This document shows, piece after piece, positions 26,788 to 34,947 of a DNA stretch of 64,000 nucleotides (positions are counted from its first letter, which is position 1; every line of letters starts with the position of its first letter). The stretch is from an uncultured Ruminococcus sp. (lineage in GTDB: Bacteria; Bacillota; Clostridia; Oscillospirales; Ruminococcaceae), in contig CAJTLC010000001.1 in the NCBI GenBank assembly GCA_910576995.1, positions 63,221-127,220 of the forward strand. Reading direction: 5' to 3'. The position numbers were made by a program, and so were the translations under genes. The notes under the pieces are model-generated. The model worked only from the letters and a program-made list of their open reading frames with translations. It was not told where the DNA came from and made no database searches.

Positions 26788-27120
26788 ATGGACGACGTTA
26801 AAGAATCTGTATCGTGCGATCTGAAAATTTCGGAAGATGTTATAATTACCGTGGCGAAGCTTGCGGCTCTTGATATAAAAGGAGTCGCGGGACTTGACGG
26901 AACTGTCGGCAATATGAGCAAATTCAGAAATAACGGTCCGATCAGAGTATCGATGATAGAGGACGTTGCCGCTCTTGATATAAAGATCAAAGTGAAAAAC
27001 GGCACAAAGGCTGTATCTGTTGCGCAGGAAGTTCAGACTGCTGTAAAGGACAGCATACAGTCTATGACGGGCGTTCCGGTTGCAAGAGTTAATGTAATGG
27101 TAAGCGGGATAGTATTCTGA
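26788..27120 (+). CDS. Asp23/Gls24 family envelope stress protein
   Basis: A 110-residue protein with the family core (VIITVAKLAALDIKGVAGL) and the C-terminal TGVPVARVNVMVSGI motif. It matches YqhY of Bacillus, which sits beside nusB. Such proteins are membrane-associated; YqhY is linked to lipid synthesis control. Start ATG 26788 follows CGGAGG. Confidence 0.92.
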   Translation: MDDVKESVSCDLKISEDVIITVAKLAALDIKGVAGLDGTVGNMSKFRNNGPIRVSMIEDVAALDIKIKVKNGTKAVSVAQEVQTAVKDSIQSMTGVPVARVNVMVSGIVF

Positions 27121-27158
27121 GCCTGATCCGCTTATGTCCGAAAGAAAAGGAGAAAAAA

Positions 27159-27593
27159 ATGTCAAGGAAAGAAAATTTATCGCGAAGCGAGATAAGAGAC
27201 AGCGCGTTCAAGCTGATTTTTGAGCAGCTGCTGCGCGATGACGATATAGCCGAACTTTATGAGATCGCTGAGGAAGTCGATGAGATCCACGTTGACAACG
27301 AGGTGAAAAAAATGGTGGGCGGCACTATCGAGCATTGCGAAGAATTGGATGATATAATTTCAAATTATAGTAAAACACGTAAAATTTCGCGTATATCAAA
27401 ACTGAATCACGCCATACTTCGCCTTGCGCTGTACGAATGTATTTATGATGAAAACGTTCCCGATAATGCGGCTATCAGCGAAGCGGTAAAGCTTGCGTCA
27501 ATATACAGTTATAAAGAGGACGCATCATTTGTAAACGGCGTTCTCGGAGCGTTTTCACGCGACAGGAATAACGGAGAAGCGAAAGATGCCTGA
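27159..27593 (+). CDS. nusB: Transcription antitermination factor NusB
   Basis: A 144-residue all-helical RNA-binding protein that joins NusE (S10) on boxA during rRNA transcription. RSEIRDSAFKLIFEQL at the N-terminus and VPDNAAISEAVKLASIY near the C-terminus are signatures. Its stop overlaps the start of the next gene. Confidence 0.96.
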   Translation: MSRKENLSRSEIRDSAFKLIFEQLLRDDDIAELYEIAEEVDEIHVDNEVKKMVGGTIEHCEELDDIISNYSKTRKISRISKLNHAILRLALYECIYDENVPDNAAISEAVKLASIYSYKEDASFVNGVLGAFSRDRNNGEAKDA

Positions 27594-28560
27594 ATTTCTC
27601 GGAATAGATACGAGCAATTACACAACGTCGGCGGCAATTTATTACAGCGATGAAAATAAGGCGGTTCAGCAGAAAAAACTGCTTCCCGTTAAAGACGGCG
27701 CGCTGGGTCTTCGGCAGAGCGACGCGGTTTTTCATCATACAAAGCAGCTTCCGCAGATAGTGGAAATTCTTTGTGAAAAAGCAAGTATTTCCGAAATAAC
27801 CGCAGTTTCGGCGTCCGCGAGACCGCGCAGTGCGGATGGTTCGTATATGCCGTGCTTTCTTTGCGGAGAAGGATTCGGCAGGTCTTATGCGGCGTTGGAA
27901 AAACTGCCGTTTTATCCGTCGGCTCATCAGACGGGGCATATCCTTGCAGCGCTTTATTCTGCGGACAGGCTCGGTCTTATAAATCAGCCGTTTATCGCAT
28001 TTCACGTCAGCGGAGGAACTACGGATTGTTTGCTTTGCAAGCCCGATCACGATGATATTTTAAGTATCACGCCGATATCTTCGTCCCTTGATCTTCATGC
28101 GGGACAGGCTGTTGATCGCGTAGGTCTTATGCTTGGTCTTAAATTCCCGTGCGGTGCGGAACTTGAAAAGCTTGCGGAAAAAGCCGGTAAGCATTATAAG
28201 CAGAAACCGACTGTGAAAAACGGCTGCTGTTGTCTTTCGGGAATTGAGAATCAATGCCGCAGTATGCTTGAAAAAGGAGAAAGCAGAGAAAATATCGCCG
28301 CGTATTGCCTTGATCATATCGGAAGCGCGATAATTTCCATGGCGGATTTCGTCGTGGAAAAATACGGCAGCCTTCCGCTCATATTTGCAGGCGGCGTAAT
28401 GTCGAACAGGCTTATACGTAAAATGATAATTTCGAAATACAGCGAGGCCGAGTTTGCAGAAGCCGAATTTTCATGTGATAACGCGGTCGGGATAGCTATA
28501 TACGCTTATCTGAAATGGGAGAGAGAAAATGCCGATAATTACAGTAACTCAGATAAATAA
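27586..28560 (+). CDS. TsaD-like protein (Kae1/Gcp superfamily paralogue)
   Basis: A 324-residue ASKHA-fold protein. The N-terminus LGIDTSNYTTS and the metal-binding HQTGH (HxxxH) are present, with HVSGGTTD and GGVMSNRLI later. True TsaD makes threonylcarbamoyl-AMP-dependent t6A in tRNA and usually sits elsewhere. This shorter form, wedged between nusB and xseA, is a recurring clostridial paralogue of unclear role. It overlaps both neighbours. Confidence 0.8.
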   Translation: MPEFLGIDTSNYTTSAAIYYSDENKAVQQKKLLPVKDGALGLRQSDAVFHHTKQLPQIVEILCEKASISEITAVSASARPRSADGSYMPCFLCGEGFGRSYAALEKLPFYPSAHQTGHILAALYSADRLGLINQPFIAFHVSGGTTDCLLCKPDHDDILSITPISSSLDLHAGQAVDRVGLMLGLKFPCGAELEKLAEKAGKHYKQKPTVKNGCCCLSGIENQCRSMLEKGESRENIAAYCLDHIGSAIISMADFVVEKYGSLPLIFAGGVMSNRLIRKMIISKYSEAEFAEAEFSCDNAVGIAIYAYLKWERENADNYSNSDK

Positions 28561-29719
28561 ATATATCGGTTCGAAGTTAAAGAGCGATAAGATCTTGCAG
28601 GGAATTTTAGTAAAGGGAGAGATCTCGAATTTTGTTCGCCATTATAAAAGCGGTCACTGCTATTTTTCATTAAAAGACAGCGAAAGCGTTATCAGAGCCG
28701 TGATGTTTTCGGCAGCGGCGTCAAGATTGAAATTTCTTCCGGAGGACGGAATGGCGGTAGTTGTTTCGGGCAGCGTTTCGGTTTATGAACGGGACGGCGC
28801 TTATCAGTTATACGTCAACGATATTATTCCAGAAGGCAAAGGAAAAGAAGGCGCAGCCCTTGAACAGCTCAGGAAAAAGCTGGAAAAGGAGGGCTTGTTT
28901 GCATTGGAAAATAAGAGAAGTCTGCCGCCGACGCCTGCAAAAATAGGCGCAGTTACGTCTCTTAGCGGCGCGGCCGTCCGGGATATTATAAATGTACTTA
29001 GCCGCCGTTATCCTCTTTGTGAATTGTATGGCGTAAACACCTTGGTTCAGGGCGAGGACGCTCCTAAGTCGATCAGCGAGGGAATATTCAAAGCTGAAGC
29101 GGCAGGATGCGACGTTATAATCGTCGGGAGAGGCGGCGGCTCTTCGGAGGATCTCAGCGCGTTTAACACGGAAATCGTCGCAAGAGCTATTTATAACTGC
29201 AAAGTTCCGATAATTTCTGCTGTAGGTCACGAGGTCGATAACACTATTGCCGATCTTACTGCCGATATGCGCGCTCCTACGCCTTCGGCTGCCGCAGAAC
29301 TCGCATCGCCTGATATACGTCGAATTATGGAATCTGTCGATAATTATTCGATGCGTATTAAAAAAGCGGGCGATCTGATCATGAACGGAAAGCTCAATGA
29401 ATATTCCGCGTTATATGGACGTTTGACGGCTCAATCTCCGGAAAATCGCCTTAAACTTATGGAAGAGAAAATCATCGGTCTTCGAAATAGAGCCGATCGG
29501 GCGGCAATTAGCTGCCTTGACAAAAACAGCGCGAAACTTGCGGAGAAGATCGGCAGGCTGGAAAGTCTCAGTCCGCTTAAAGTAATGGCGCGCGGATATT
29601 CGCTTGTTTACAAAAATGATCGTCTGGTGCGCAGTTCCGATGAAGTTTCGGAGGGCGACCAGATAACGCTTCGATTCGGAAACGGCGGTGCGGAAGCTGA
29701 AATCGTAAAAAAATGGTGA
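28529..29719 (+). CDS. xseA: Exodeoxyribonuclease VII large subunit
   Basis: A 396-residue subunit with an N-terminal OB-fold (about 1-100) for single-stranded DNA. The catalytic core contains IVGRGGGSSEDL, FNTEIVARAI and SAVGHEVDNTIAD. A coiled coil and the C-terminal RGYSLV element follow. With XseB it degrades single-stranded DNA in both directions. It overlaps the TsaD-like gene by 32 bases. Confidence 0.96.
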   Translation: MPIITVTQINKYIGSKLKSDKILQGILVKGEISNFVRHYKSGHCYFSLKDSESVIRAVMFSAAASRLKFLPEDGMAVVVSGSVSVYERDGAYQLYVNDIIPEGKGKEGAALEQLRKKLEKEGLFALENKRSLPPTPAKIGAVTSLSGAAVRDIINVLSRRYPLCELYGVNTLVQGEDAPKSISEGIFKAEAAGCDVIIVGRGGGSSEDLSAFNTEIVARAIYNCKVPIISAVGHEVDNTIADLTADMRAPTPSAAAELASPDIRRIMESVDNYSMRIKKAGDLIMNGKLNEYSALYGRLTAQSPENRLKLMEEKIIGLRNRADRAAISCLDKNSAKLAEKIGRLESLSPLKVMARGYSLVYKNDRLVRSSDEVSEGDQITLRFGNGGAEAEIVKKW

Positions 29720-29724
29720 TCGAT

Positions 29725-29925
29725 ATGAATAAAAATGAAAATTTCGAAGAAAACTTAAAGAAACTCAGCGCAGTGGTCGCAGAGTTGGAAAAGGGCGATA
29801 TCGCTCTTGAAAAGGCAGTCGAGCTGTATAGCGAGGGAGTAAAGCTTTCCGCTGTCTGCAAAAAGCAGCTTGATGAAGCGAAAATAAAAATAACGGAGGA
29901 TGACGGCTTTGCAGCGTCAAAATGA
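29725..29925 (+). CDS. xseB: Exodeoxyribonuclease VII small subunit
   Basis: A helical-hairpin protein of about 66 residues with NFEENLKKLSAVVAELE and LEKAVELYSEG, the family signature. ATG 29725 matches typical XseB N-termini; ATG 29713 is possible and overlaps the xseA stop. Confidence 0.94.
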   Translation: MNKNENFEENLKKLSAVVAELEKGDIALEKAVELYSEGVKLSAVCKKQLDEAKIKITEDDGFAASK

Positions 29926-30818
29926 ATATGAGCAATTTTAACGATACTTTGAACAGATACATTGAATTTACGGAAAGAGAACTTAAGCAGTACAATGATT
30001 ACAGTCACGAAAACAGACCGCAGGTCAAGCTTATCGACGCAATGAATTATTCTCTCCGTGCAGGAGGAAAAAGAATAAGACCTGCGCTTGTTTATGCATT
30101 CTGCGAGGCGCTCGGCGGAGAAATGGAAATGGCTTCCGCTCCTGCCTGTGCTATCGAAATGATACATACCTTTTCGCTGATCCACGACGATCTTCCCGCG
30201 ATGGACAACGACGATTTCCGCCGCGGAAAGCCCTCATGCCACAAAGCTTTCGGAGAAGCAATGGCGATACTGGCAGGCGACGCGCTGTCAGTTCTTCCCT
30301 TTGAGATAATCGCCGATACACCTGCTATCACGGCTGAGCAGAAAGTGCTTATTATATCGGTTCTTGCAAATTCCGTGGGCAGAGACGGCATGATCGGCGG
30401 ACAGGTCATCGATATGGAAAACGAAGAGCGTACAGATGTTGACGAGGATAATCTCAGAAATATGTATCGCTGCAAAACGGGTCAGCTTATAGCTGTATCA
30501 TGCGTAATGGGTGCGATCTGCGCCGACGCCGACAACGAAACTATCAGGGCGGCTGCGGAATACGGCATGAGACTGGGCTTTGCTTTTCAGGTAATCGACG
30601 ATATTCTTGACGTTACAAGTACTGAAGAGGAACTCGGCAAGCCGATAGGAAGCGACGAGGCGGAAAACAAAACTACGTTTGTAACTCTTTACGGTGTTGA
30701 AAAGGCGCAGCAGATTGCTGATAAAGCGACTTCCGAAGCGCTGGAGTGGCTTGAAGCTATCCCGAATAACGAATTTCTTAAGGAATTGACAGTTACACTT
30801 CTCAATAGAAAAAAATAA
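29922..30818 (+). CDS. ispA: Farnesyl/geranyl diphosphate synthase
   Basis: A 298-residue trans-prenyltransferase. The first Asp-rich motif is HDDLPAMDNDD and the second QVIDDILD; GGKRIRP binds isopentenyl diphosphate. It condenses C5 units into C15/C20 isoprenoids used for undecaprenyl carrier. It overlaps xseB by four bases and is followed by dxs of the same pathway. Confidence 0.95.
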   Translation: MNMSNFNDTLNRYIEFTERELKQYNDYSHENRPQVKLIDAMNYSLRAGGKRIRPALVYAFCEALGGEMEMASAPACAIEMIHTFSLIHDDLPAMDNDDFRRGKPSCHKAFGEAMAILAGDALSVLPFEIIADTPAITAEQKVLIISVLANSVGRDGMIGGQVIDMENEERTDVDEDNLRNMYRCKTGQLIAVSCVMGAICADADNETIRAAAEYGMRLGFAFQVIDDILDVTSTEEELGKPIGSDEAENKTTFVTLYGVEKAQQIADKATSEALEWLEAIPNNEFLKELTVTLLNRKK

Positions 30819-30828
30819 AAGGAGCTGT

Positions 30829-30919
30829 GGAGTTAAGCAGATTACAGGGATAAGAGTAAGAAATCATTGAATTTCTGAAATAAGAGCCTGAACAGGCTCT
30901 AAGGAGAGACCTTAACTCC
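30829..30919 (+). repeat. Structured inverted-repeat element between ispA and dxs
   Basis: A 9-bp closing stem GGAGTTAAG/CTTAACTCC (30829-30837, 30911-30919) encloses hairpins AGAAAT/ATTTCT (30859-30876) and AGAGCCTG/CAGGCTCT (30883-30900). The second hairpin resembles two fused ends of the palindromic repeat family. The length of 91 nt recalls a tRNA, but D- and T-loop sequences and a CCA end are missing. It ends 14 bp before dxs and could affect its translation. Confidence 0.45.
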
Positions 30920-30933
30920 GGATCATTATCAAA

Positions 30934-32829
30934 ATGGATGAAAATATAAAGGAAAACGGCAGAGTCAGCCTATCCGAACTGAAACTGCCGCAGGATCTAA
31001 AAAAACTTTCTCTTAGTCAGTGCGGCAGACTTTGCGGTGAAATACGAAATTTGCTCGTAAATACCGTTTCAAAGACAGGCGGTCATTTATCGTCAAATCT
31101 GGGAGTTGTTGAACTTACAATGTCAATACACCGCAATTTTAATTCTCCCGAAGATAAAATAGTGTGGGACGTAGGGCATCAGGCGTATGTTCACAAGATC
31201 CTGACAGGAAGAGCAGATCAGCTTATGACTCTTCGTCAGGAAAACGGGATTTCCGGATTTCCGAAGCCGGAGGAATCCGAGCATGACACTTATATTTCCG
31301 GACACAGCAGCACTTCGATATCGGTAGCCTGCGGAATTTCAGAAGCTATGCGATTGCAGGGTAGCGATAACTATACCGTTGCCGTTATCGGAGATGGAGC
31401 GATGACGGGCGGAATGGTCTATGAAGCTATGAATAATTGCTGCGCAAGATCGGACAGCAATATGATAGTTATTCTCAACGATAACAGTATGTCGATCTCA
31501 AAGAGCGTCGGCGCGCTTGAAAAGCATCTGACAACTCTCAGAAATTCCGAAAAATATATCAATACGAAGCGTAAAGTCGAGAAAAATCTTAATCAGATAC
31601 CCGTGTTCGGAAATAAAGTTGCAAAAAGCATGAAATATGCCAAGGACGCTATAAAATCCACTATTCTCGAAAGAAATCTCTTTGAGGATATGGGATTTAT
31701 ATATCTTGGTCCGATAAACGGGCATAATCTGAAAGAACTGGAACAGGCAATGCGTATGGCGAAAACTTATCATAAGCCTGTATTCGTCCATGTTAAGACC
31801 ACTAAAGGCAAGGGTTATTTGCCTGCGGAAAAAAATCCCGGAGAATATCACGGTATTTCCAAATTCGATATAGTTTCGGGAAATCCTGAAATATCGGCTG
31901 GGGACAGCTATTCTACGGCTTTTGGAAAAGAATTGCTTGCTATTGCGGAAAAAGACGAGCGCATATGCGCTATTACTGCCGCTATGAAATACGGTACGGG
32001 ATTGCAGTATTTCGGGAAAAAATTTCCGCAGCGTTTTTATGACGTGGGAATTGCCGAACAGCACGCCGTAACTTTCGCAGGCGGACTTGCTTCTATGGGT
32101 CAGATACCTGTTTTTGCGGTTTATTCAACGTTTTTGCAGCGAGCCTACGATCAGCTTATACATGACGTGGCGATAGGCGGACTTCATATAGTACTGGGCG
32201 TCGATCGTGCAGGGATCGTCGGGGAAGACGGTGAAACTCATCAGGGTATGTTTGATGTACCTATGCTTACTACTATTCCGAATACCGTTATTTATTCTCC
32301 GTCATGCTACGAAGAACTCAGATCATGCCTGAATAAGGCGATATATGATGAAAGCGGACTTGCTGCTGTAAGATATCCAAGAGGAGCGGAGGACGTCTGC
32401 TTTGACAGGTCTATCATAAATACAAACAGTAAATTTCTGCGCAGCGGCAGCTATGATACGCTTATCATTTCATACGGCAGAATATTCAACGAGGCGTATA
32501 AAGCGCAGAGTTTGCTTGACGCCGACGGAATTGGCTGTGATCTTCTGAAACTGACGAAAATCTTCCCCATTGAGGAAGAACTGATAAAGGAAATTCTTAG
32601 CTATAGAAACGTCTTCTTCTTTGAGGAATCCGTCGGAGAGGGCAGCATTTCGCAGAAATTTGGAAGCCTGCTTATGGAAAATGATTACAGCGGTCGCTAC
32701 AGGCGAATTGCCGCAAATGGGTTTATCAAGCAGGCGGCGGTTAAGTCGTGCCTTGACAAACTTGGTTTGCTTTGCGGAAAAATGGCGGATCTTATCCGCA
32801 GCGGGAGAATGGAAAATGGCAAGGCTTGA
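30934..32829 (+). CDS. dxs: 1-deoxy-D-xylulose-5-phosphate synthase
   Basis: A 631-residue thiamine-diphosphate enzyme that joins pyruvate and glyceraldehyde 3-phosphate, the first step of the MEP isoprenoid pathway. WDVGHQAYVHKILTGR, the ThDP motif GDGAMTGGMVYEAMNN and the transketolase-like DVGIAEQHAVTFAGGLA are present. Full length. Its end overlaps tlyA by 14 bases. Confidence 0.97.
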   Translation: MDENIKENGRVSLSELKLPQDLKKLSLSQCGRLCGEIRNLLVNTVSKTGGHLSSNLGVVELTMSIHRNFNSPEDKIVWDVGHQAYVHKILTGRADQLMTLRQENGISGFPKPEESEHDTYISGHSSTSISVACGISEAMRLQGSDNYTVAVIGDGAMTGGMVYEAMNNCCARSDSNMIVILNDNSMSISKSVGALEKHLTTLRNSEKYINTKRKVEKNLNQIPVFGNKVAKSMKYAKDAIKSTILERNLFEDMGFIYLGPINGHNLKELEQAMRMAKTYHKPVFVHVKTTKGKGYLPAEKNPGEYHGISKFDIVSGNPEISAGDSYSTAFGKELLAIAEKDERICAITAAMKYGTGLQYFGKKFPQRFYDVGIAEQHAVTFAGGLASMGQIPVFAVYSTFLQRAYDQLIHDVAIGGLHIVLGVDRAGIVGEDGETHQGMFDVPMLTTIPNTVIYSPSCYEELRSCLNKAIYDESGLAAVRYPRGAEDVCFDRSIINTNSKFLRSGSYDTLIISYGRIFNEAYKAQSLLDADGIGCDLLKLTKIFPIEEELIKEILSYRNVFFFEESVGEGSISQKFGSLLMENDYSGRYRRIAANGFIKQAAVKSCLDKLGLLCGKMADLIRSGRMENGKA

Positions 32830-33601
32830 CGCTGAACTGGTTGCAAGGGGAATCGCAAGAAGTCGTGAGCGCGCTAAGGAAATGATAAATTCGGGAGCTG
32901 TACAAATCAACGGTATAACGGCAAAAAAAGCTTCCGAAAGCGTTTCCGCCGATGATGAGATCGTTTCTGCCGAGCAGGAGATACACGTCGGAAGAGGCGC
33001 GCTGAAACTTGAAAAGGCGGTCAGCGTTTTCGGGCTGGAACTTGACGGAATGCGCTGTCTCGACATAGGCGCGTCAACAGGCGGATTTACCGAGCTTATG
33101 CTTGAGAAAGGCGCTGCCGCGGTTTATTCCGTTGACGTTGGTCATGGTCAGCTTGCCGAAAGTCTGCGCCGCGACTGCCGTGTGACCAGTATGGAGGGTA
33201 CGGATATACGAAACGTGACTGTTGAAAATATCGGCGGAGAAGTCGATTTTATCAGCGCCGACGTCTCGTTTATCTCGCTGTCGAAGATACTGCCGAAAAT
33301 TTATGAGCTGCTTAGATATGACGGATACGCCGCCGTGCTTATCAAGCCGCAGTTCGAGGCAGGCAAAAAAAACGTCGGAAAAAAAGGCGTCGTAAAAGAC
33401 CGCAAAGTTCATCTAAATGTGCTTGAAGAGCTGGACGATCTTTTTCGCGTAACGGGATTTGCTCCGCTGGATTATACTTATTCGCCCATAAAGGGAGGAA
33501 ACGGTAATATCGAATATCTGGTCAAACTGAAAAAATCAGCTGAAGCTCCGCCGCGTTATGATTTTGCGGAACTTGTGAACGAGGTTTTCGGCAAATTGTA
33601 G
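32816..33601 (+). CDS. tlyA: TlyA family rRNA methyltransferase
   Basis: A 261-residue protein with an N-terminal S4 RNA-binding domain (RLDAELVARGIARSRERAK) and an FtsJ-like methyltransferase domain (LDIGASTGGFTE, motif I). TlyA members 2'-O-methylate cytidines of 16S/23S rRNA; the Bacillus homologue is YqxC. ATG 32816 starts at the S4 domain; a longer open frame to 32621 runs through dxs. Confidence 0.92.
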   Translation: MARLDAELVARGIARSRERAKEMINSGAVQINGITAKKASESVSADDEIVSAEQEIHVGRGALKLEKAVSVFGLELDGMRCLDIGASTGGFTELMLEKGAAAVYSVDVGHGQLAESLRRDCRVTSMEGTDIRNVTVENIGGEVDFISADVSFISLSKILPKIYELLRYDGYAAVLIKPQFEAGKKNVGKKGVVKDRKVHLNVLEELDDLFRVTGFAPLDYTYSPIKGGNGNIEYLVKLKKSAEAPPRYDFAELVNEVFGKL

Positions 33602-33610
33602 GAGGTTTTC

Positions 33611-34465
33611 ATGAGGGCTGCACTTTATCCGAATTTTTCAAAGAAAAACGCTTTGAAATGCGCTCGCGAAGTATGCGACGTGCTTCATAATGCGGATATA
33701 GAAGTTAGCGTCAGCCGCGAATATCGCAGGGATTTTGCGGACAAGGACTTTGTTTTTTTTGAAGATATCGACGAAGCTGTCAGAACGGCTGATCTTTTTA
33801 TCGCTATCGGAGGCGACGGAACTATTCTCCGCTGCGCAAAATATCTGATGGGTACGGATACGAAGCTGCTTGGCATTAATACGGGAACTCTCGGTTTTAT
33901 GGCAGGACTGGAAGCCGATCAGCTGGATAAGCTGAAACTGCTGAAATATGGCGATTACGAAATTTCACGGCGCATGACCGTAGATGTTGTTATTCATAGT
34001 TCAGCAGGCGACAAAGTGTATACTGCTCTCAATGAAGTTTCGGCGCGGTCCGGAAGCTTCAGGATATGCGATTTTGATGTGTATTCCGATGATTATCTTG
34101 TGGGAAAATACCGTGCGGACGGAGTATTGTTCAGCACGCCTTCGGGTTCGACGGCATATGCGCTTTCGGCAGGCGGACCCGTCATAGAGCCTGATCTCGA
34201 ATGCATTGAAATGACGCTTATTTGTCCACATTCTCTTTTTTCGAGAGCAACTTTGTTTTCGGCGGAGCGCAGGCTCAGAATAGTTGATACCACGGGCGGA
34301 GAAGATCTTATCGTTGTAAGCGTTGACGGTGAAGTCATGGGCAGGATAACTGAAAGTGAATCAATCGAGATCATGCGAGGAAAAAATGATCTGAAATTTG
34401 TGAATCTTATTGGAAATTCATTTCACGAGTCATTGTGCAGAAAGTTGTGCAGACCTATAAAATAG
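33611..34465 (+). CDS. nadK: NAD kinase
   Basis: A 284-residue kinase making NADP+ from NAD+. GGDGTILRCAKY carries the essential GGDG motif; GTLGFMAGL and STPSGSTAYALSAGGP are the substrate-binding stretches. AGGAGG lies upstream of ATG 33611. Confidence 0.96.
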   Translation: MRAALYPNFSKKNALKCAREVCDVLHNADIEVSVSREYRRDFADKDFVFFEDIDEAVRTADLFIAIGGDGTILRCAKYLMGTDTKLLGINTGTLGFMAGLEADQLDKLKLLKYGDYEISRRMTVDVVIHSSAGDKVYTALNEVSARSGSFRICDFDVYSDDYLVGKYRADGVLFSTPSGSTAYALSAGGPVIEPDLECIEMTLICPHSLFSRATLFSAERRLRIVDTTGGEDLIVVSVDGEVMGRITESESIEIMRGKNDLKFVNLIGNSFHESLCRKLCRPIK

Positions 34466-34482
34466 CGGGGATCGGGAGTAAT

Positions 34483-34926
34483 ATGAAAAATCGCAGACAT
34501 GACGCCATTCTTGAGATAATAGGCGAAAATATTGTTGCAACGCAGGAAATGCTTATAGATTTGCTGGCGGAAAGAGGCATTAATACGACGCAGGCTACTC
34601 TTTCACGGGATATCCAGCAGCTTTGCCTGGTAAAACAGCGCGATGAAAACGGAATTTACAGATATACGCTTCCTCCTGCCGCCGCTGTAGAGAAGAGTAT
34701 TTTTTCGGACGCTGTTATCGGCGTCGATTACGCCTTGAATACGATAGTGCTGAAATGCCGCGCAGGTATGGCTCAGGGTACGTGCGCTGCCATAGATTCA
34801 GTCAAGCATGAAGGTATTGTCGGCACTATAGCCGGTGATGATACCATATTTATACTTGCAAGAAGCGAGGCAGACGCAAAAAGGCTTGCAAAGAAATTTA
34901 AAAGCGACCTTATGGATAGGATGTAA
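34483..34926 (+). CDS. argR: Arginine repressor ArgR/AhrC
   Basis: A 147-residue hexameric regulator. The N-terminal winged helix contains TTQATLSRDIQQL, the conserved recognition helix. The C-terminal arginine-binding core shows GTIAGDDTIFI. ATG 34483 has GGGAG upstream. Its position before recN matches Bacillus ahrC-recN. Confidence 0.95.
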   Translation: MKNRRHDAILEIIGENIVATQEMLIDLLAERGINTTQATLSRDIQQLCLVKQRDENGIYRYTLPPAAAVEKSIFSDAVIGVDYALNTIVLKCRAGMAQGTCAAIDSVKHEGIVGTIAGDDTIFILARSEADAKRLAKKFKSDLMDRM

Positions 34927-34947
34927 CGGAAAGCAGGTTATCGGTCA

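Noticed and set aside
30829..30919. tRNA gene
   Set aside because: The size and closing stem are suggestive, but no D- or T-loop consensus, no proper anticodon arm and no discriminator/CCA context is visible.
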